64,000 nt of DNA from Viridibacillus sp050279675 (GTDB lineage: Bacteria; Bacillota; Bacilli; Bacillales_A; Planococcaceae), in contig NZ_JBNNUK010000013.1 in assembly GCF_050279675.1 (NCBI RefSeq), positions 35,001-99,000 on the forward strand. Direction: 5' to 3'. A model generated the notes under the pieces. It saw only the letters and a program-made list of their open reading frames with translations, made no database searches and had not been told where the DNA came from. Positions within the stretch are counted from its first letter, which is position 1. Each line of letters starts with the position of its first letter. The position numbers and the translations under genes were made by a program. Shown piece after piece: positions 36,281-45,341 of this stretch.

Positions 36281-37768
36281 TTAATGATTGATTGGTGATA
36301 ACCAATCAGCGAGCTTTTCTACATCTTCGCTAAAAATTCGATCCTCATTGATTGTAGGTACAACAGCGCGCACTTCTTGCCATTTAGTATAAAGCGCTTT
36401 AGACATTTTCTCTACGCCTCTATATTCAACTGCTTGTGCTGCACAAATAGCTTCTATTGTTAACACTCTTCTAGCATTTTCAATTATTTGATAGGCATGT
36501 CTTGAGCCTATTGTTCCCATACTGACATGATCTTCTTGATTGGCTGAAGATGGAATAGAATCTACGGATGCTGGATGTGCCAATGTTTTATTTTCAGATA
36601 CAAGACTTGCTGCTGCATATTGTAATATCATTGCTCCAGATTGCAAACCTGGTTGTGGGCTTAAAAATGCCGGTAACCCTTCACTTAACTGAGGATTTAC
36701 GAGACGTTCAATCCGACGTTCAGAAACGTTTGCTAATTCGGCCATACCTATCTTCAAGAAATCCATAGCAAACGCGATGGGTTGACCGTGGAAATTCCCT
36801 CCCGAAATGACTGTATCACCATCATCGAAAATAAGCGGATTATCCGTAGCCGCATTTATTTCAATTTCAAGCTTCTCTTTCACGTAGTTGAGTACTTGCC
36901 AGCTAGCCCCGTGAATTTGTGGAATACAACGTAAAGAATAAGCATCTTGCACTCGCTTCTCCCCTTGTTTAGTCGCTAATTGACTACCAGCTAACCAATC
37001 CCGCATACGTTCTGCAACGTCCATTTGTTCCTGATAGCCACGCGCCTCATGAACTGATGGATGGAAAGCATCGACAATTCCAAATAAGGACTCCATTGTC
37101 ATTGCAGCAATCCATTCGCTGTCATAAGCCAATTTACTTGCTGCTAAATAATTCACAACGCCTTGAGCTGTCATTGCTTGGGTTCCATTTATTAGCGCTA
37201 ATCCCTCTTTCGCTTCTAATGTAATCGCTTTCAAGTTATGTGCTTGCCATACTTCAGCTGCCGGCACTTGTTCATTCTTTTGCCAGACAAAACCTTCACC
37301 AATTAATACTAAAGCTAAATGTGATAATGGTGCCAAATCACCTGATGCACCGAGTGATCCTTGCTGAGGAATGACTGGATGAATGCGATTATTTACCATA
37401 TATGCAAGGCGTTCTAACACTTCTATCCGGATGCCAGAAAAACCTTTTAATAAAGCATTTAAACGTAGAACAATCATTGCTCTAGAAACGACTTCAGCAA
37501 AAGGAGCACCTATACCACAAGCATGTGACCGAATTAAATGAAGTTGTAATTGTCGCGTATCCTCTTCTGCAATTTTCATATCACTAAATTTTCCAAAACC
37601 CGTATTGATACCATAAACAGTTTGATCTTCACGGACAATTTTCTCAACAGCTAAACGGCTTTTCTTAACAAGTTCTATCGCATTTTCATCTAATTTAACT
37701 TTGACGTCATCATTTAGAATAATATTTAGATCCGCCAATGATAGGTTCTTTCCATCTAATGTAATCAT
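36281..37768 (-). CDS. hutH: Histidine ammonia-lyase
   Basis: A 495-residue histidase that deaminates histidine to urocanate. The tripeptide Ala141-Ser142-Gly143 in GSLGASGDLAPLSH cyclises to the MIO electrophile. Tyr53 in VYGINTGFGKFSD and the later QEDHVSMG segment complete the active site. No other hut gene lies beside it, so the remainder of the pathway must be elsewhere. The start codon and 200 upstream bases occur again at 45342-45550 (see repeats). The ribosome site AAGGA is unusually far, about 12 bases from the ATG. Confidence 0.94.
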   Translation of the reverse strand: MITLDGKNLSLADLNIILNDDVKVKLDENAIELVKKSRLAVEKIVREDQTVYGINTGFGKFSDMKIAEEDTRQLQLHLIRSHACGIGAPFAEVVSRAMIVLRLNALLKGFSGIRIEVLERLAYMVNNRIHPVIPQQGSLGASGDLAPLSHLALVLIGEGFVWQKNEQVPAAEVWQAHNLKAITLEAKEGLALINGTQAMTAQGVVNYLAASKLAYDSEWIAAMTMESLFGIVDAFHPSVHEARGYQEQMDVAERMRDWLAGSQLATKQGEKRVQDAYSLRCIPQIHGASWQVLNYVKEKLEIEINAATDNPLIFDDGDTVISGGNFHGQPIAFAMDFLKIGMAELANVSERRIERLVNPQLSEGLPAFLSPQPGLQSGAMILQYAAASLVSENKTLAHPASVDSIPSSANQEDHVSMGTIGSRHAYQIIENARRVLTIEAICAAQAVEYRGVEKMSKALYTKWQEVRAVVPTINEDRIFSEDVEKLADWLSPINH

Positions 37769-37973
37769 TTAACAGTCACATCCTTATTATCATTTTGAAA
37801 ATACTCTATAGCAATTCGCCGAATATGAACGAATCCAACAGGCGATTTGAATGAGAAATTCTCCTAAAACACTACTTTCATTCTACATAAAATCTAATTG
37901 AAATTAAGTACTTTTTGTAAAAAAGTAAAAATTTCTCACATGCTATCAGTGCAGTATTTTAGCATGATAAAGT
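37765..37973. repeat. 209-bp direct repeat, copy 1 (hutH start and upstream region)
   Basis: Starts one base beyond the hutH ATG and runs through its upstream region to GCATGATAAAGT. It aligns without gaps to 45342-45550 at about 194 of 209 positions (hand count). The two copies bound the agr/bacteriocin block. Confidence 0.92.
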
Positions 37974-38456
37974 AACTTTTCCCTCTTAAATAAACTTCCA
38001 ATTCAAGTGCTATGTTTTCTATTTTATTTTCCAAATTAAAATGGACAGTAAGCCCGAAATATAAAAAATATGCGCATCTTTCCGGTATGCACGACGAGTG
38101 GCCATCTATCTAAAATTTTTTTCGAATAGATGGATATTTTGTACACGCAGCTTGGCTCAGAGGGAAATTGCGATGAATTGATAAAAGAAGACTTGTCAGT
38201 GAAGGGATCTAGTTTGACAGGGACAATTGTTAGTTTGTTAGTTTGGTAGTTGACATAAAAAAGCACCCCCCTTTAATTGATACGCCTATCGTACTGGAGG
38301 TGCCTGGTTGTTTAAATGCGTTATTTGATTACGGGCTTACAAAAAACCGCCTAATATTAGATGTTATTGTGATTATCACAAAATAAAATTTTAGGTTGAG
38401 GTGAATAATTCAGGTTAAACGCTTTTGTAAAATATTTTTTGAGCTTTATAATTTCT
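37974..38456. other. Non-coding junction between the hutH repeat and agrA
   Basis: No convincing gene. It contains an inverted repeat GCCATCTATC...GATGGATATT near 38100-38137 and a terminator-like stem GCACC(T)CC / GGGGGGTGC at about 38261-38303. The stem is followed on the minus strand by TTTTTT and would end the agr transcript. A plus-strand 39-codon frame at 38130 lacks a ribosome site and is not called. Confidence 0.6.
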
Positions 38457-39185
38457 TCATCTTGTCTTATTTGGTATATTTCGCAATGCTCGCGTGGAAA
38501 CTGGGCATTTAGCTCCATTTACCAATTCAATGTACTTTTCCTTTTTATTAATTTGGAATACATGCTGAAGATTAACTATAAAACTTCTATGACATCTAAA
38601 GAACGTTGGATGAATATGTTCAATTTCCTTAAGCTTACCGTAAAATTCGTATACCCCATTCTTTTCAAACAATCGAACTTTATGAAAATTCTCTGATGTT
38701 TCTAAATAATAAATATTTTCATAGGGAACGTTTTTTATTATTTCACCTATCTTTACCTGATAGAAATTAACTGAATTAGTTTTTCCTAATTGTTCATAAC
38801 GTTGAATAGAGCATTCAAAAGAACTAATTAGTTGATCGGTAAAGCTTGTATCAGTTCTTTTTATTATATAATCTAATGCAGCTACCTTGTATTTAAATGT
38901 TAACTTTAGTGCTTCTGAATAATCCGTTACAAATATTAAACTGGCTAAGATATCTTGCTTTCTAATTTCAGCAGCGAGTTGAAGGCCATTTTGCCCCTCT
39001 CCGAGTTCAATATCTAAAAAGTAGCAATCAGCTTTATTCGTCTCCATAAATTTTAAAACTTGTTCCGCGTTAGATGCGGCTAATACAATTTCAACACTCG
39101 GATGATTAATCATGGCATAGTTTTTTAACTTAGTGTAAAGCATTTTTTGTTGTTGTGGATTATCCTCACAAATTACAACTTTCAT
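38457..39185 (-). CDS. AgrA-like LytTR response regulator
   Basis: A 242-residue response regulator. The receiver domain (1-125) has the acidic pocket in VVICEDN and the phosphorylated Asp58 in CYFLDIELG. The C-terminal LytTR DNA-binding domain (about 140-240) has YLETSENFHKVRL and FFRCHRSFIVNL, the usual base-contact region. This is the architecture of AgrA, which activates agr and target promoters after phosphorylation by AgrC. It overlaps the kinase gene by 20 bases. The last gene of the agr-type operon, ahead of the terminator near 38261-38303. Confidence 0.88.
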   Translation of the reverse strand: MKVVICEDNPQQQKMLYTKLKNYAMINHPSVEIVLAASNAEQVLKFMETNKADCYFLDIELGEGQNGLQLAAEIRKQDILASLIFVTDYSEALKLTFKYKVAALDYIIKRTDTSFTDQLISSFECSIQRYEQLGKTNSVNFYQVKIGEIIKNVPYENIYYLETSENFHKVRLFEKNGVYEFYGKLKEIEHIHPTFFRCHRSFIVNLQHVFQINKKEKYIELVNGAKCPVSTRALRNIPNKTR

Positions 39186-40479
39186 TGAATCCCTCGTTTT
39201 TTGTGATTTCGATAATTTGGGTGAACAAGCGCTTATTTATATTTGTATTTAATGTTACATTAGGATAACTTTTAATAATGTTAATAACATTATTTAGCCC
39301 TTTCCCTCGATTTTTCCCTTTTTCTGAGAAGCCATTTGTGAAAATTTGGTCTATCATTAAAGAATCATTATTGAAGGTATTTTCAATAACTATAATGGTA
39401 GAACCAGATATGCTGTTGAAAAACGCGATATTAATTTCTTTTTCTTCCTGAATATCATTTTGGTTATTAGCTTCAATTGCATTGTCCAAAAAGATTCCTA
39501 GTATTCTTGTTAAATCAATTACATTCATACTAATTTCATCAATTTCATCGGAAATTTCAACTTGGACCGATATTCCCTCTTTTTCGGCTTGTAAAGACTT
39601 TGTTATAATCAGTCCTTTAATACCTGTAATTTGCAACTTCGATAAATTGGCTATGCGTTTATTTCTTTTTAATGTTTCTTCTTCCGCAGTGAAAATATGC
39701 TTATTAAAATACTTCTTTAATCCTTCAAAATCATTTATTTCTATATAACCTTGCATCGTAACCAAGATATTTGTGTAATCATGCTGGAACTTCTGCATAT
39801 CATTATTAATTAACTCCAATGAATACATATAGTTTGTAAATTGCGCGTTTTCAACCTCAATTTTTTGAAAGTGGGTTTCTTTTCTAATGTTAATGATTGT
39901 TATATAAAGAACAAGAATCATAATGGTAAAATAGATAATTTGTGTGATGATATTAAACTTTAAAAGGCTATCTTTGGAAAAATAATTAGTTAAATAGATA
40001 TTGATATAAAACGTACACATCGTTACGAGTGCAATACAAAGGATAAGAATATAAGCAGTCTTCAATTTGCCAATCAATATATAAATTTTCCGTGTTAGAA
40101 TCCGATACATCAAGATACTTATTATAAACAAAACGAAAAAAACGCAATAATGCAATTGAATATCAGGAATAAATTCAAAATGAATAGCTACGACTACATA
40201 TTGCGTAAGATTGTCTGTTAAAATACCAATAATCAACACAAAGCAAATATGTATGAAAATAAGAAAATCCTTTGATAACCAAAAAAAGTAGATAAAAGAA
40301 CTAATAATTAAGTAGATGATTCCTTGCCACTGACCAATAGATTCATAAATCAATGTGGTCGGAAAAATAATCAATACAATATAAGTTAAGGTACTCTTAA
40401 TACTAATCTTAACTTGTATTGCATAGGTGACGGCCCAAAATATTAAAACAAACTCAATTATTAAAGTAAAAAAATCCAT
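39166..40479 (-). CDS. AgrC-like sensor histidine kinase
   Basis: A 437-residue kinase with about six transmembrane helices in the first 198 residues and no large external domain. A dimerisation helix follows with the phospho-acceptor His233 in KFQHDYTNIL, then a GHKL ATPase domain with N-box DNAIEANNQ and glycine-rich lid GFSEKGKNRGKGLNNV. This is the AgrC layout, in which the membrane part binds a cyclic peptide. It starts 18 bases after the AgrD stop and overlaps the response-regulator gene. The expected ligand is the product of the agrD gene immediately upstream. Confidence 0.88.
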   Translation of the reverse strand: MDFFTLIIEFVLIFWAVTYAIQVKISIKSTLTYIVLIIFPTTLIYESIGQWQGIIYLIISSFIYFFWLSKDFLIFIHICFVLIIGILTDNLTQYVVVAIHFEFIPDIQLHYCVFFVLFIISILMYRILTRKIYILIGKLKTAYILILCIALVTMCTFYINIYLTNYFSKDSLLKFNIITQIIYFTIMILVLYITIINIRKETHFQKIEVENAQFTNYMYSLELINNDMQKFQHDYTNILVTMQGYIEINDFEGLKKYFNKHIFTAEEETLKRNKRIANLSKLQITGIKGLIITKSLQAEKEGISVQVEISDEIDEISMNVIDLTRILGIFLDNAIEANNQNDIQEEKEINIAFFNSISGSTIIVIENTFNNDSLMIDQIFTNGFSEKGKNRGKGLNNVINIIKSYPNVTLNTNINKRLFTQIIEITKNEGFNESCNL

Positions 40480-40497
40480 ATTTTTCTCCGAATTAAT

Positions 40498-40671
40498 TTA
40501 TTCCTTATTAGATGCGAATGGGTGACTGTTTAGTAGTTCGCTAGGAACCTTTTTTTCATGAAATAGAGCAGTACATGATGTGATAGTTGCCATTCCTCCT
40601 ACCGCAACAACTATTTGAGCTACCTTTGATACAAAAAACTTTAGATTTAATTCTTTTTTGTCTTTATTCAT
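40498..40671 (-). CDS. AgrD-like cyclic autoinducer pro-peptide
   Basis: A 57-residue peptide. The N-terminal part MNKDKKELNLKFFVSKVAQI continues into VVAVGGMATI, an amphipathic/hydrophobic leader. The putative pheromone follows as TSCTALF, then a charged tail HEKKVPSELLNS typical of AgrD. By analogy with Staphylococcus, AgrB would cut after Phe37 and Cys33 would close a five-residue thiolactone ring (C-T-A-L-F) with a short N-terminal tail such as Thr-Ser (inference). The gene starts inside the end of agrB (8-base overlap ATGAATAA) with AAGGAGAG upstream, and ends 18 bases before agrC. Confidence 0.88.
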   Translation of the reverse strand: MNKDKKELNLKFFVSKVAQIVVAVGGMATITSCTALFHEKKVPSELLNSHPFASNKE

Positions 40672-41260
40672 CTTTAATCTCTCCTTTAATCGATTGTAAA
40701 ACCAACATGATTGTTTCTAAAAATAATCCATAAAAAATAAAGAATTTAACTACTATTGGACATAAAAAATATACACCCACCAAGAGTAATAATCGGACTT
40801 TCATTTTCCTTCTTAAATGCTCACGATGTGCATTACTAAAAACTGGTTGATTTTTAGTGCCTTTTGGTGCAAGTGTATAGATTGATACTAAGAGAATACA
40901 AAAAATGATGTTTAATAAAATTGCTGAGAAATTCACATAAAAATCGGCTAAATAATAAATTGCTATAGGAAATGCAACCATACTCCATCCAATACACGTA
41001 AATAAACTTTTGAAGTGGTAACCTAAGCATACTTGTCTTAAAAGGAAGAATGACAGATGTGTAATTAAAGTTGGAAACATACAATCTAATAAAAATGCCG
41101 CCAAATATATTAGTAGCAATTTATAAAATTCTGATAGAATAATTTTTATACCAAACTTTAATTTTTCTCTTTCAAGAAAAGAATACTGGTCTTGATTTAA
41201 TACGTTGAATAGAGTTTTTTCCAGTCTATATATCCTTCTCACCCCCTCCATAAGATTCAC
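40664..41260 (-). CDS. AgrB-like pheromone-processing membrane peptidase
   Basis: A polytopic membrane protein of up to 198 residues in the AgrB family. The catalytic pair is His82 and Cys89 in LGYHFKSLFTCIG; the spacing of seven equals that of S. aureus AgrB (H77, C84). The following YTLAPKGTKNQPV is the conserved APKGT-like loop. It should cleave the C-terminal tail of AgrD and form the thiolactone. The N-terminus is uncertain: the frame opens at a GTG (41260), but AUGGAGGGGGTGAG contains the ribosome site, so a GTG at 41242 is also plausible. Confidence 0.86.
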   Translation of the reverse strand: MNLMEGVRRIYRLEKTLFNVLNQDQYSFLEREKLKFGIKIILSEFYKLLLIYLAAFLLDCMFPTLITHLSFFLLRQVCLGYHFKSLFTCIGWSMVAFPIAIYYLADFYVNFSAILLNIIFCILLVSIYTLAPKGTKNQPVFSNAHREHLRRKMKVRLLLLVGVYFLCPIVVKFFIFYGLFLETIMLVLQSIKGEIKDE

Positions 41261-41296
41261 AGAAGAAGCCCGATTTCATACTATAGTCCCACTTAC

Positions 41297-41305
41297 ATTC
41301 TACCA
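41297..41305 (-). promoter_or_regulatory. Candidate extended -10 of the agrBDCA promoter
   Basis: TGGTAGAAT on the minus strand is an extended -10 element (TGn followed by TAGAAT), but no good -35 lies 16-18 bases upstream. Such a promoter could depend on an activator like AgrA; no clear AgrA direct repeat was found. Confidence 0.35.
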
Positions 41306-41498
41306 TAATTTCCTAATTAATTAGTTTTTTTTCATAATAAACTTTTACTTTTTTATCATAATCGTACGTAGCGTTATTTTATTAATTTGACCCATCTTTT
41401 TATTGCAGAAACAGAAAATTCTAGATTTTATAAATAAAAATTACACGGTACAGTTCTAAATCGTATTCATAAAACAATCATTCTAGGGAGAGATTTGA

Positions 41499-41579
41499 AT
41501 GTTTAGTAGTAACAATCTAAAAAAATCAGTTACCACAGATTTAATAGTAAGCGCCATAAGCTATGTTATAAATTTATAA
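41499..41579 (+). CDS. Candidate 26-residue peptide
   Basis: A plus-strand frame with a good ribosome site (AGGGAGAG, 6 bases from the ATG) encodes MFSSNNLKKSVTTDL followed by IVSAISYVINL. Hydrophobic residues recur every three to four positions in the second half, so an amphipathic helix is possible. It is the only plus-strand candidate inside the agr/bacteriocin block and overlaps the 3' end of the ABC ATPase gene by 14 bases. It could be a secreted peptide, a toxin or chance. No recognisable family. Confidence 0.3.
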   Translation: MFSSNNLKKSVTTDLIVSAISYVINL

Positions 41580-42192
41580 CTCTCGAACAATTTGAAATTG
41601 CACTTTCATCATGACTCACCATTATAATTGTCTTCCCTTGATTGTGGAATTCTTTAAGCAAATTCATAATGATTTTTCCATTTTTCTGATCTAAACTCCC
41701 TGTGGGCTCATCTGCTAATATGATTTCACTTTTACGTAATATTAATCTTGCAATTGCTACTCTTTGTTGTTCACCTCCAGATAGCTGAAAAATTTTTTTA
41801 TCTAGAATATCACCAAGCCCTAATTTATTTAACTCTTGTAAAGCCAACTTTCTACCTTCTTTTTGGGGGATTTTATCCAAAACAATTCTTAAATTTTCAT
41901 ACACGGTTAAATCATCGATTAATGCATAATTTTGAAACAAATAACCAATCTCATTTTTGAGTAATTTACGTACTTCTTTTGTATCTCTATAACTTATTTT
42001 TTTCCCATTAATAATTACATTTCCATCGCATTCTTCTAGTAGTCCTATTATATTCAGTAATGTGGATTTTCCAGCTCCACTCTTTCCTGTTATTCCAAGA
42101 AATTCACCTTTTTCTATTTCTAAATTAAGATTATTGAATATCAGATGGCCATTATATGATTTTGTAATATTCTCAAGTTTTATTAAACTCAT
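41566..42192 (-). CDS. Bacteriocin-export-type ABC transporter ATPase
   Basis: A 208-residue ABC ATPase: Walker A GKSGAGKST, Q-loop YLFQNYALI, signature LSGGEQQR, Walker B IILADEPTGSLD, H-loop MVSHDES. It is short and MacB/LolD-like, the type encoded with lactococcin-972-like bacteriocins. It probably powers the membrane protein encoded just upstream for export of, or immunity to, the bacteriocin at 44236. It is separated by 21 bases from that gene, so one operon is likely. Confidence 0.85.
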   Translation of the reverse strand: MSLIKLENITKSYNGHLIFNNLNLEIEKGEFLGITGKSGAGKSTLLNIIGLLEECDGNVIINGKKISYRDTKEVRKLLKNEIGYLFQNYALIDDLTVYENLRIVLDKIPQKEGRKLALQELNKLGLGDILDKKIFQLSGGEQQRVAIARLILRKSEIILADEPTGSLDQKNGKIIMNLLKEFHNQGKTIIMVSHDESAISNCSRVINL

Positions 42193-42213
42193 TATTTTTC
42201 TCCGCTTCTATAT

Positions 42214-44091
42214 TTATTCACCTTTTAATGCTAGCACTGCCTTGCTTCTCATATATTGGTGTAACAAAACTCCATAAATAATTCCTTCTATGAAGAATAA
42301 AAAAAAGAAGGCTGGATTCACAATTAGTGTAATTCCTATAGTAATGATGCCGTTTAATATCGTAAATTTACCAATTGTTTTTATTGGATACCTACCAACT
42401 AATCGATATACTGCGAATTCTTTTTTTCGTAGTTCCAAGAAAATCGTCACTATTGATAAAACACAAAGTAAAAAAGATAATAAGTTGATTATCATATGAA
42501 AGAGGGATTCAAAAAGATTCAATTCTAAATTTCCTTTTAGAATATTATAGTCACTATTTAAGGGTTCAATCCTCATACTATTTGTGTCTATTCCTAAATG
42601 GACTAATTCTTGTTCGATAATTTCCGCACCATTTTTATCCAGTAAAATCTCTCCTGAATTCAAATACAATGTTCTTTTTGGTTCATGTATATAATAAATA
42701 GAGTCATATATATAATTCCCTGGCCATAAAATATTATCCTGAACTTGCCCGTTTTTGATATAGATTATTTTTGTGTTTTTTTCTAATTGAAAATAGTCAA
42801 GAACCTTTTCAATATCGTTCTTAATATGAATTGGAATTAATAAAGTATTTGCCTTTACTTGTGAAGCATTAATTTTATTGTTTTTTTCATCTACAATATC
42901 TAACAATTCTAATATATTCGGAGAAATAGAAGTATAAGCAAATTCATCTCGATCTCTTAATTTACCACTAGATTGATACAACTTGAGTTCGGTTATATCA
43001 AGTGTGTGGTCTGTAGGTGAGTAATTATATACTTGTCCTTCGTCTAAAGATGCAATTAGTTGATCTAATTTTGTATGTATTGCTGCATCAGGTACAACGG
43101 ATGTTTGTATCTTATAAAAATCATAATTCTGTAGCTTACTTATTGATTGAATATTTGCATTAAGTTTATATATGTCCTTAATAGAGGTATTCATTGAAAA
43201 TGCTAATAAGGTTACGATGACAAATTTAAATATAATCAAAGTATAAAATAGTAACTTATTATTTCGTTTATTTTTTATAGCTCCTACTTGATTTACCTTA
43301 TATATATATATAGTTCCAACAAAAGCAGACAATAAAAAAACTAGTGCTAAAAAGAAGCATAATAAAAAATATATCCGAGCATATAGGATGATTTTTCCAA
43401 CATCGGTTATAACAATATATATACTAAATGGTATTGCTAAAAATAAACTAGATAAATAGGAATGGATTAACAGCTTAAAAAGTAGTCTAAAAGAAATTTT
43501 ACTATTACTCCATCCATGTAACTTTAAAATCCCTATTTCTTTTAATCGATATACATAATAGGTTGCTATACTTAATATTATTAATAGAATAAGCAATGAA
43601 AAAAATTTTATATTTAATGAAGAGAAAAGCATTCCTAAAGTGAAATTTAGTGGCTCGTTCTTGAGTAGACTTACACTATATCCTTTTTTTTCAAGAGTAG
43701 ATTTTAGATTTTCTATTTTTTTATATTCATTGCTTTGAGTAGTGAAAAATTTAATTTTTTTGTCCATTTTTTCATCAAAATCATAATAAATAATCTCATT
43801 TCCAGGAAACACACTAGGTTGTTTTCCTAGATTGATGGTTGAAGTTGGGTTAATAAAGGTAACTTCTAATTCATTTCTTCCAAAACTACTATTCTTAAAA
43901 TTTGCCAATCTAATCATTAAATTTGTATCTTCAGCCATTTCTTTTAATTCTTTACCCGAAATACTTTTAGATAAATTAAAATCATAAATTGTCTCATCGT
44001 TGTGATATACCATTTTATCCGCAACTAATAAAAAAAAGGAAAAAGAGAAAACTGCTACTAATATACCTATCCCATAAAAAATTTTTTTCAT
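42214..44091 (-). CDS. Bacteriocin-associated multi-TM membrane protein
   Basis: A 625-residue membrane protein: an N-terminal signal anchor (about 5-24), an extracytoplasmic domain, a cluster of helices at about 155-300, another extracytoplasmic domain (about 310-520) and three or more C-terminal helices. This duplicated FtsX/MacB-like layout fits the 'bacteriocin-associated integral membrane' proteins that accompany lactococcin-972-like peptides and are thought to give immunity or export. It follows the bacteriocin gene, with a hairpin between, and precedes the ATPase gene. Assignment rests on architecture and context. Confidence 0.78.
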   Translation of the reverse strand: MKKIFYGIGILVAVFSFSFFLLVADKMVYHNDETIYDFNLSKSISGKELKEMAEDTNLMIRLANFKNSSFGRNELEVTFINPTSTINLGKQPSVFPGNEIIYYDFDEKMDKKIKFFTTQSNEYKKIENLKSTLEKKGYSVSLLKNEPLNFTLGMLFSSLNIKFFSLLILLIILSIATYYVYRLKEIGILKLHGWSNSKISFRLLFKLLIHSYLSSLFLAIPFSIYIVITDVGKIILYARIYFLLCFFLALVFLLSAFVGTIYIYKVNQVGAIKNKRNNKLLFYTLIIFKFVIVTLLAFSMNTSIKDIYKLNANIQSISKLQNYDFYKIQTSVVPDAAIHTKLDQLIASLDEGQVYNYSPTDHTLDITELKLYQSSGKLRDRDEFAYTSISPNILELLDIVDEKNNKINASQVKANTLLIPIHIKNDIEKVLDYFQLEKNTKIIYIKNGQVQDNILWPGNYIYDSIYYIHEPKRTLYLNSGEILLDKNGAEIIEQELVHLGIDTNSMRIEPLNSDYNILKGNLELNLFESLFHMIINLLSFLLCVLSIVTIFLELRKKEFAVYRLVGRYPIKTIGKFTILNGIITIGITLIVNPAFFFLFFIEGIIYGVLLHQYMRSKAVLALKGE

Positions 44092-44178
44092 ATTTATTCA
44101 TCTGTCCCTATTTTTTAATATTTTTTAGATCGTATTAATTATACAAATAAAGGAAGTGATTTTAAGTGAACAAAGTTT

Positions 44179-44208
44179 ACACTGTAAAGTTTTGAAACCT
44201 TACAGTGT
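44179..44208 (-). terminator. Hairpin between bacteriocin and transporter genes
   Basis: Perfect 9-bp arms ACACTGTAA and TTACAGTGT around a 12-base loop, with only a weak T-rich tail. It may partly terminate or stabilise the bacteriocin mRNA so that the precursor is made in excess over its transporter. Confidence 0.6.
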
Positions 44209-44235
44209 ATATTAGTTTAGATATGTTAATAAGTA

Positions 44236-44604
44236 TTATTTAGTAGTGATTGCTTTAAAATCATTATAACCAGATTTTTCTGGTACAAATGGATTTGAAT
44301 GGGTAGATGCTCTAGTTACTTTTACTTCTCCTGCTGCATCTACTCCGCTAGTAGTGCCTGTTTTTTCACTTTTTTGACCTTTATCATCTTGAACCCAAAC
44401 TCTAACCTCATATTTAACGCCATCACTTTTTCTATCCCAAAGTTTAGAATAGAGTATACCATCACCATCTTCTCCACCATACCATGTGGCACCACCACCA
44501 TTTAAAGATTCAGAAGCTGCCATAGCAACTACTGAAAATCCAGCAGTCATCATACCTGCTGCTAATAAACCGACAGTACCTTTTTTAATCTTTTTGAAAT
44601 CCAT
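44236..44604 (-). CDS. Lactococcin-972-like bacteriocin precursor
   Basis: A 122-residue secreted protein. The signal peptide ends at AMA-AS, giving a mature chain of about 93 residues from Ala30. The mature start SESLNGGGATWYGGEDGDGI carries the Gly/Trp-rich beginning of the lactococcin 972 family. It continues LYSKLWDRKSDGVKYEVRVW and later KVTRASTHSNPF; there is no cysteine. Lactococcin 972 blocks septum formation by binding lipid II (family knowledge); the target here is unknown. An upstream ATG lies within the ribosome site AAGGAGAT, so I start three codons later. Confidence 0.82.
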   Translation of the reverse strand: MDFKKIKKGTVGLLAAGMMTAGFSVVAMAASESLNGGGATWYGGEDGDGILYSKLWDRKSDGVKYEVRVWVQDDKGQKSEKTGTTSGVDAAGEVKVTRASTHSNPFVPEKSGYNDFKAITTK

Positions 44605-44711
44605 TATTCCCATCTCCTTCTATAATTGTTGAAGTACAAACGGTAAAACCCGTTATTATTTTTTGATTTTGTAATAGATATTAGTAATTCAATATTCAAT
44701 TAATTATCAGT

Positions 44712-44885
44712 TTAGGGACGCTTAGCTTGAGTCATTCTGGGAAGAAGTAATTCAACCACCGAATGAAGCACTCTACCTCGTTCATCAATTGAGCAAGCAT
44801 AATGTTTATGCTTAGCGAGATCTATACCTACGATGAGTGTAATTTCAGTTACTTGATTAATTTTTTGATTCGTTTTAGAATTCAT
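44712..44885 (-). pseudogene. IS110-family transposase, N-terminal remnant
   Basis: Only 57 codons remain. MNSKTNQKINQV, then LIVGIDLAKHKHYACSIDER is the RuvC-like first catalytic strand (Asp in GIDLAKHKH) of IS110/IS1111 DEDD transposases. After VLHS the sequence jumps to unrelated residues and stops, while full enzymes have about 400 residues. It has a ribosome site (GAGGA) but cannot be active. It lies directly upstream of the bacteriocin gene, marking a past insertion or deletion. Confidence 0.8.
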
Positions 44886-45341
44886 AAATGGAGTCCTCAT
44901 GTGTGATGATAGGTCGATGGCGGTTGACAATCATACATCATACTAGAGGGCTTTTTTAATTCAAGAGCCTGAAAATCCATCTAACAGGAATGCGCCTTAA
45001 ATTGAATGTTATATTTTACATCAAGAATTTAAAATCCTTGTGTAATAATTGCTTGCCGACGTCGGTACGTAAATTATAGCAAGCGAGTTATCTCAAAAAC
45101 TATTTTTTTCCTAAAATGCAATATTTTCATCTTAAACGCTGATAGTTTTATTTTCACGATATTTAAGCTGAATTTATCAACGTTTATTATAATTATCAAT
45201 GCCTATGTAATAACATAGAGGTATATATAGATACACTATCAAATTTAGAAGAATATATCGTAAATATTCTTATTCAAGAAAAGCGTGTTGATTTAGAACG
45301 TTAAAAAATTAAGCTTTTAAAAAACAACATCGTTTCTAACT
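44886..45341. other. AT-rich junction with coding debris
   Basis: No intact gene. A plus-strand open stretch of about 45 codons ends in NLEEYIVNILIQEKRVDLER at about 45303 and may be the tail of a decayed gene of unknown family. Otherwise I see only the upstream region of the IS110 remnant and A/T-rich sequence. Confidence 0.4.

Noticed and set aside
38130..38249. Plus-strand frame of 39 codons (MDILYTQLGSEGN...) between hutH and agrA
   Set aside because: No ribosome site, no recognisable family, and it overlaps inverted-repeat sequence.
38036..38266. Minus-strand frame of 76 codons upstream of hutH
   Set aside because: No ribosome site and no homology; it crosses the hairpin region and looks like chance.
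41461..41498. AgrA-type tandem binding site near ACAGTTCTA
   Set aside because: Only a single partial match; no second repeat at the expected spacing.
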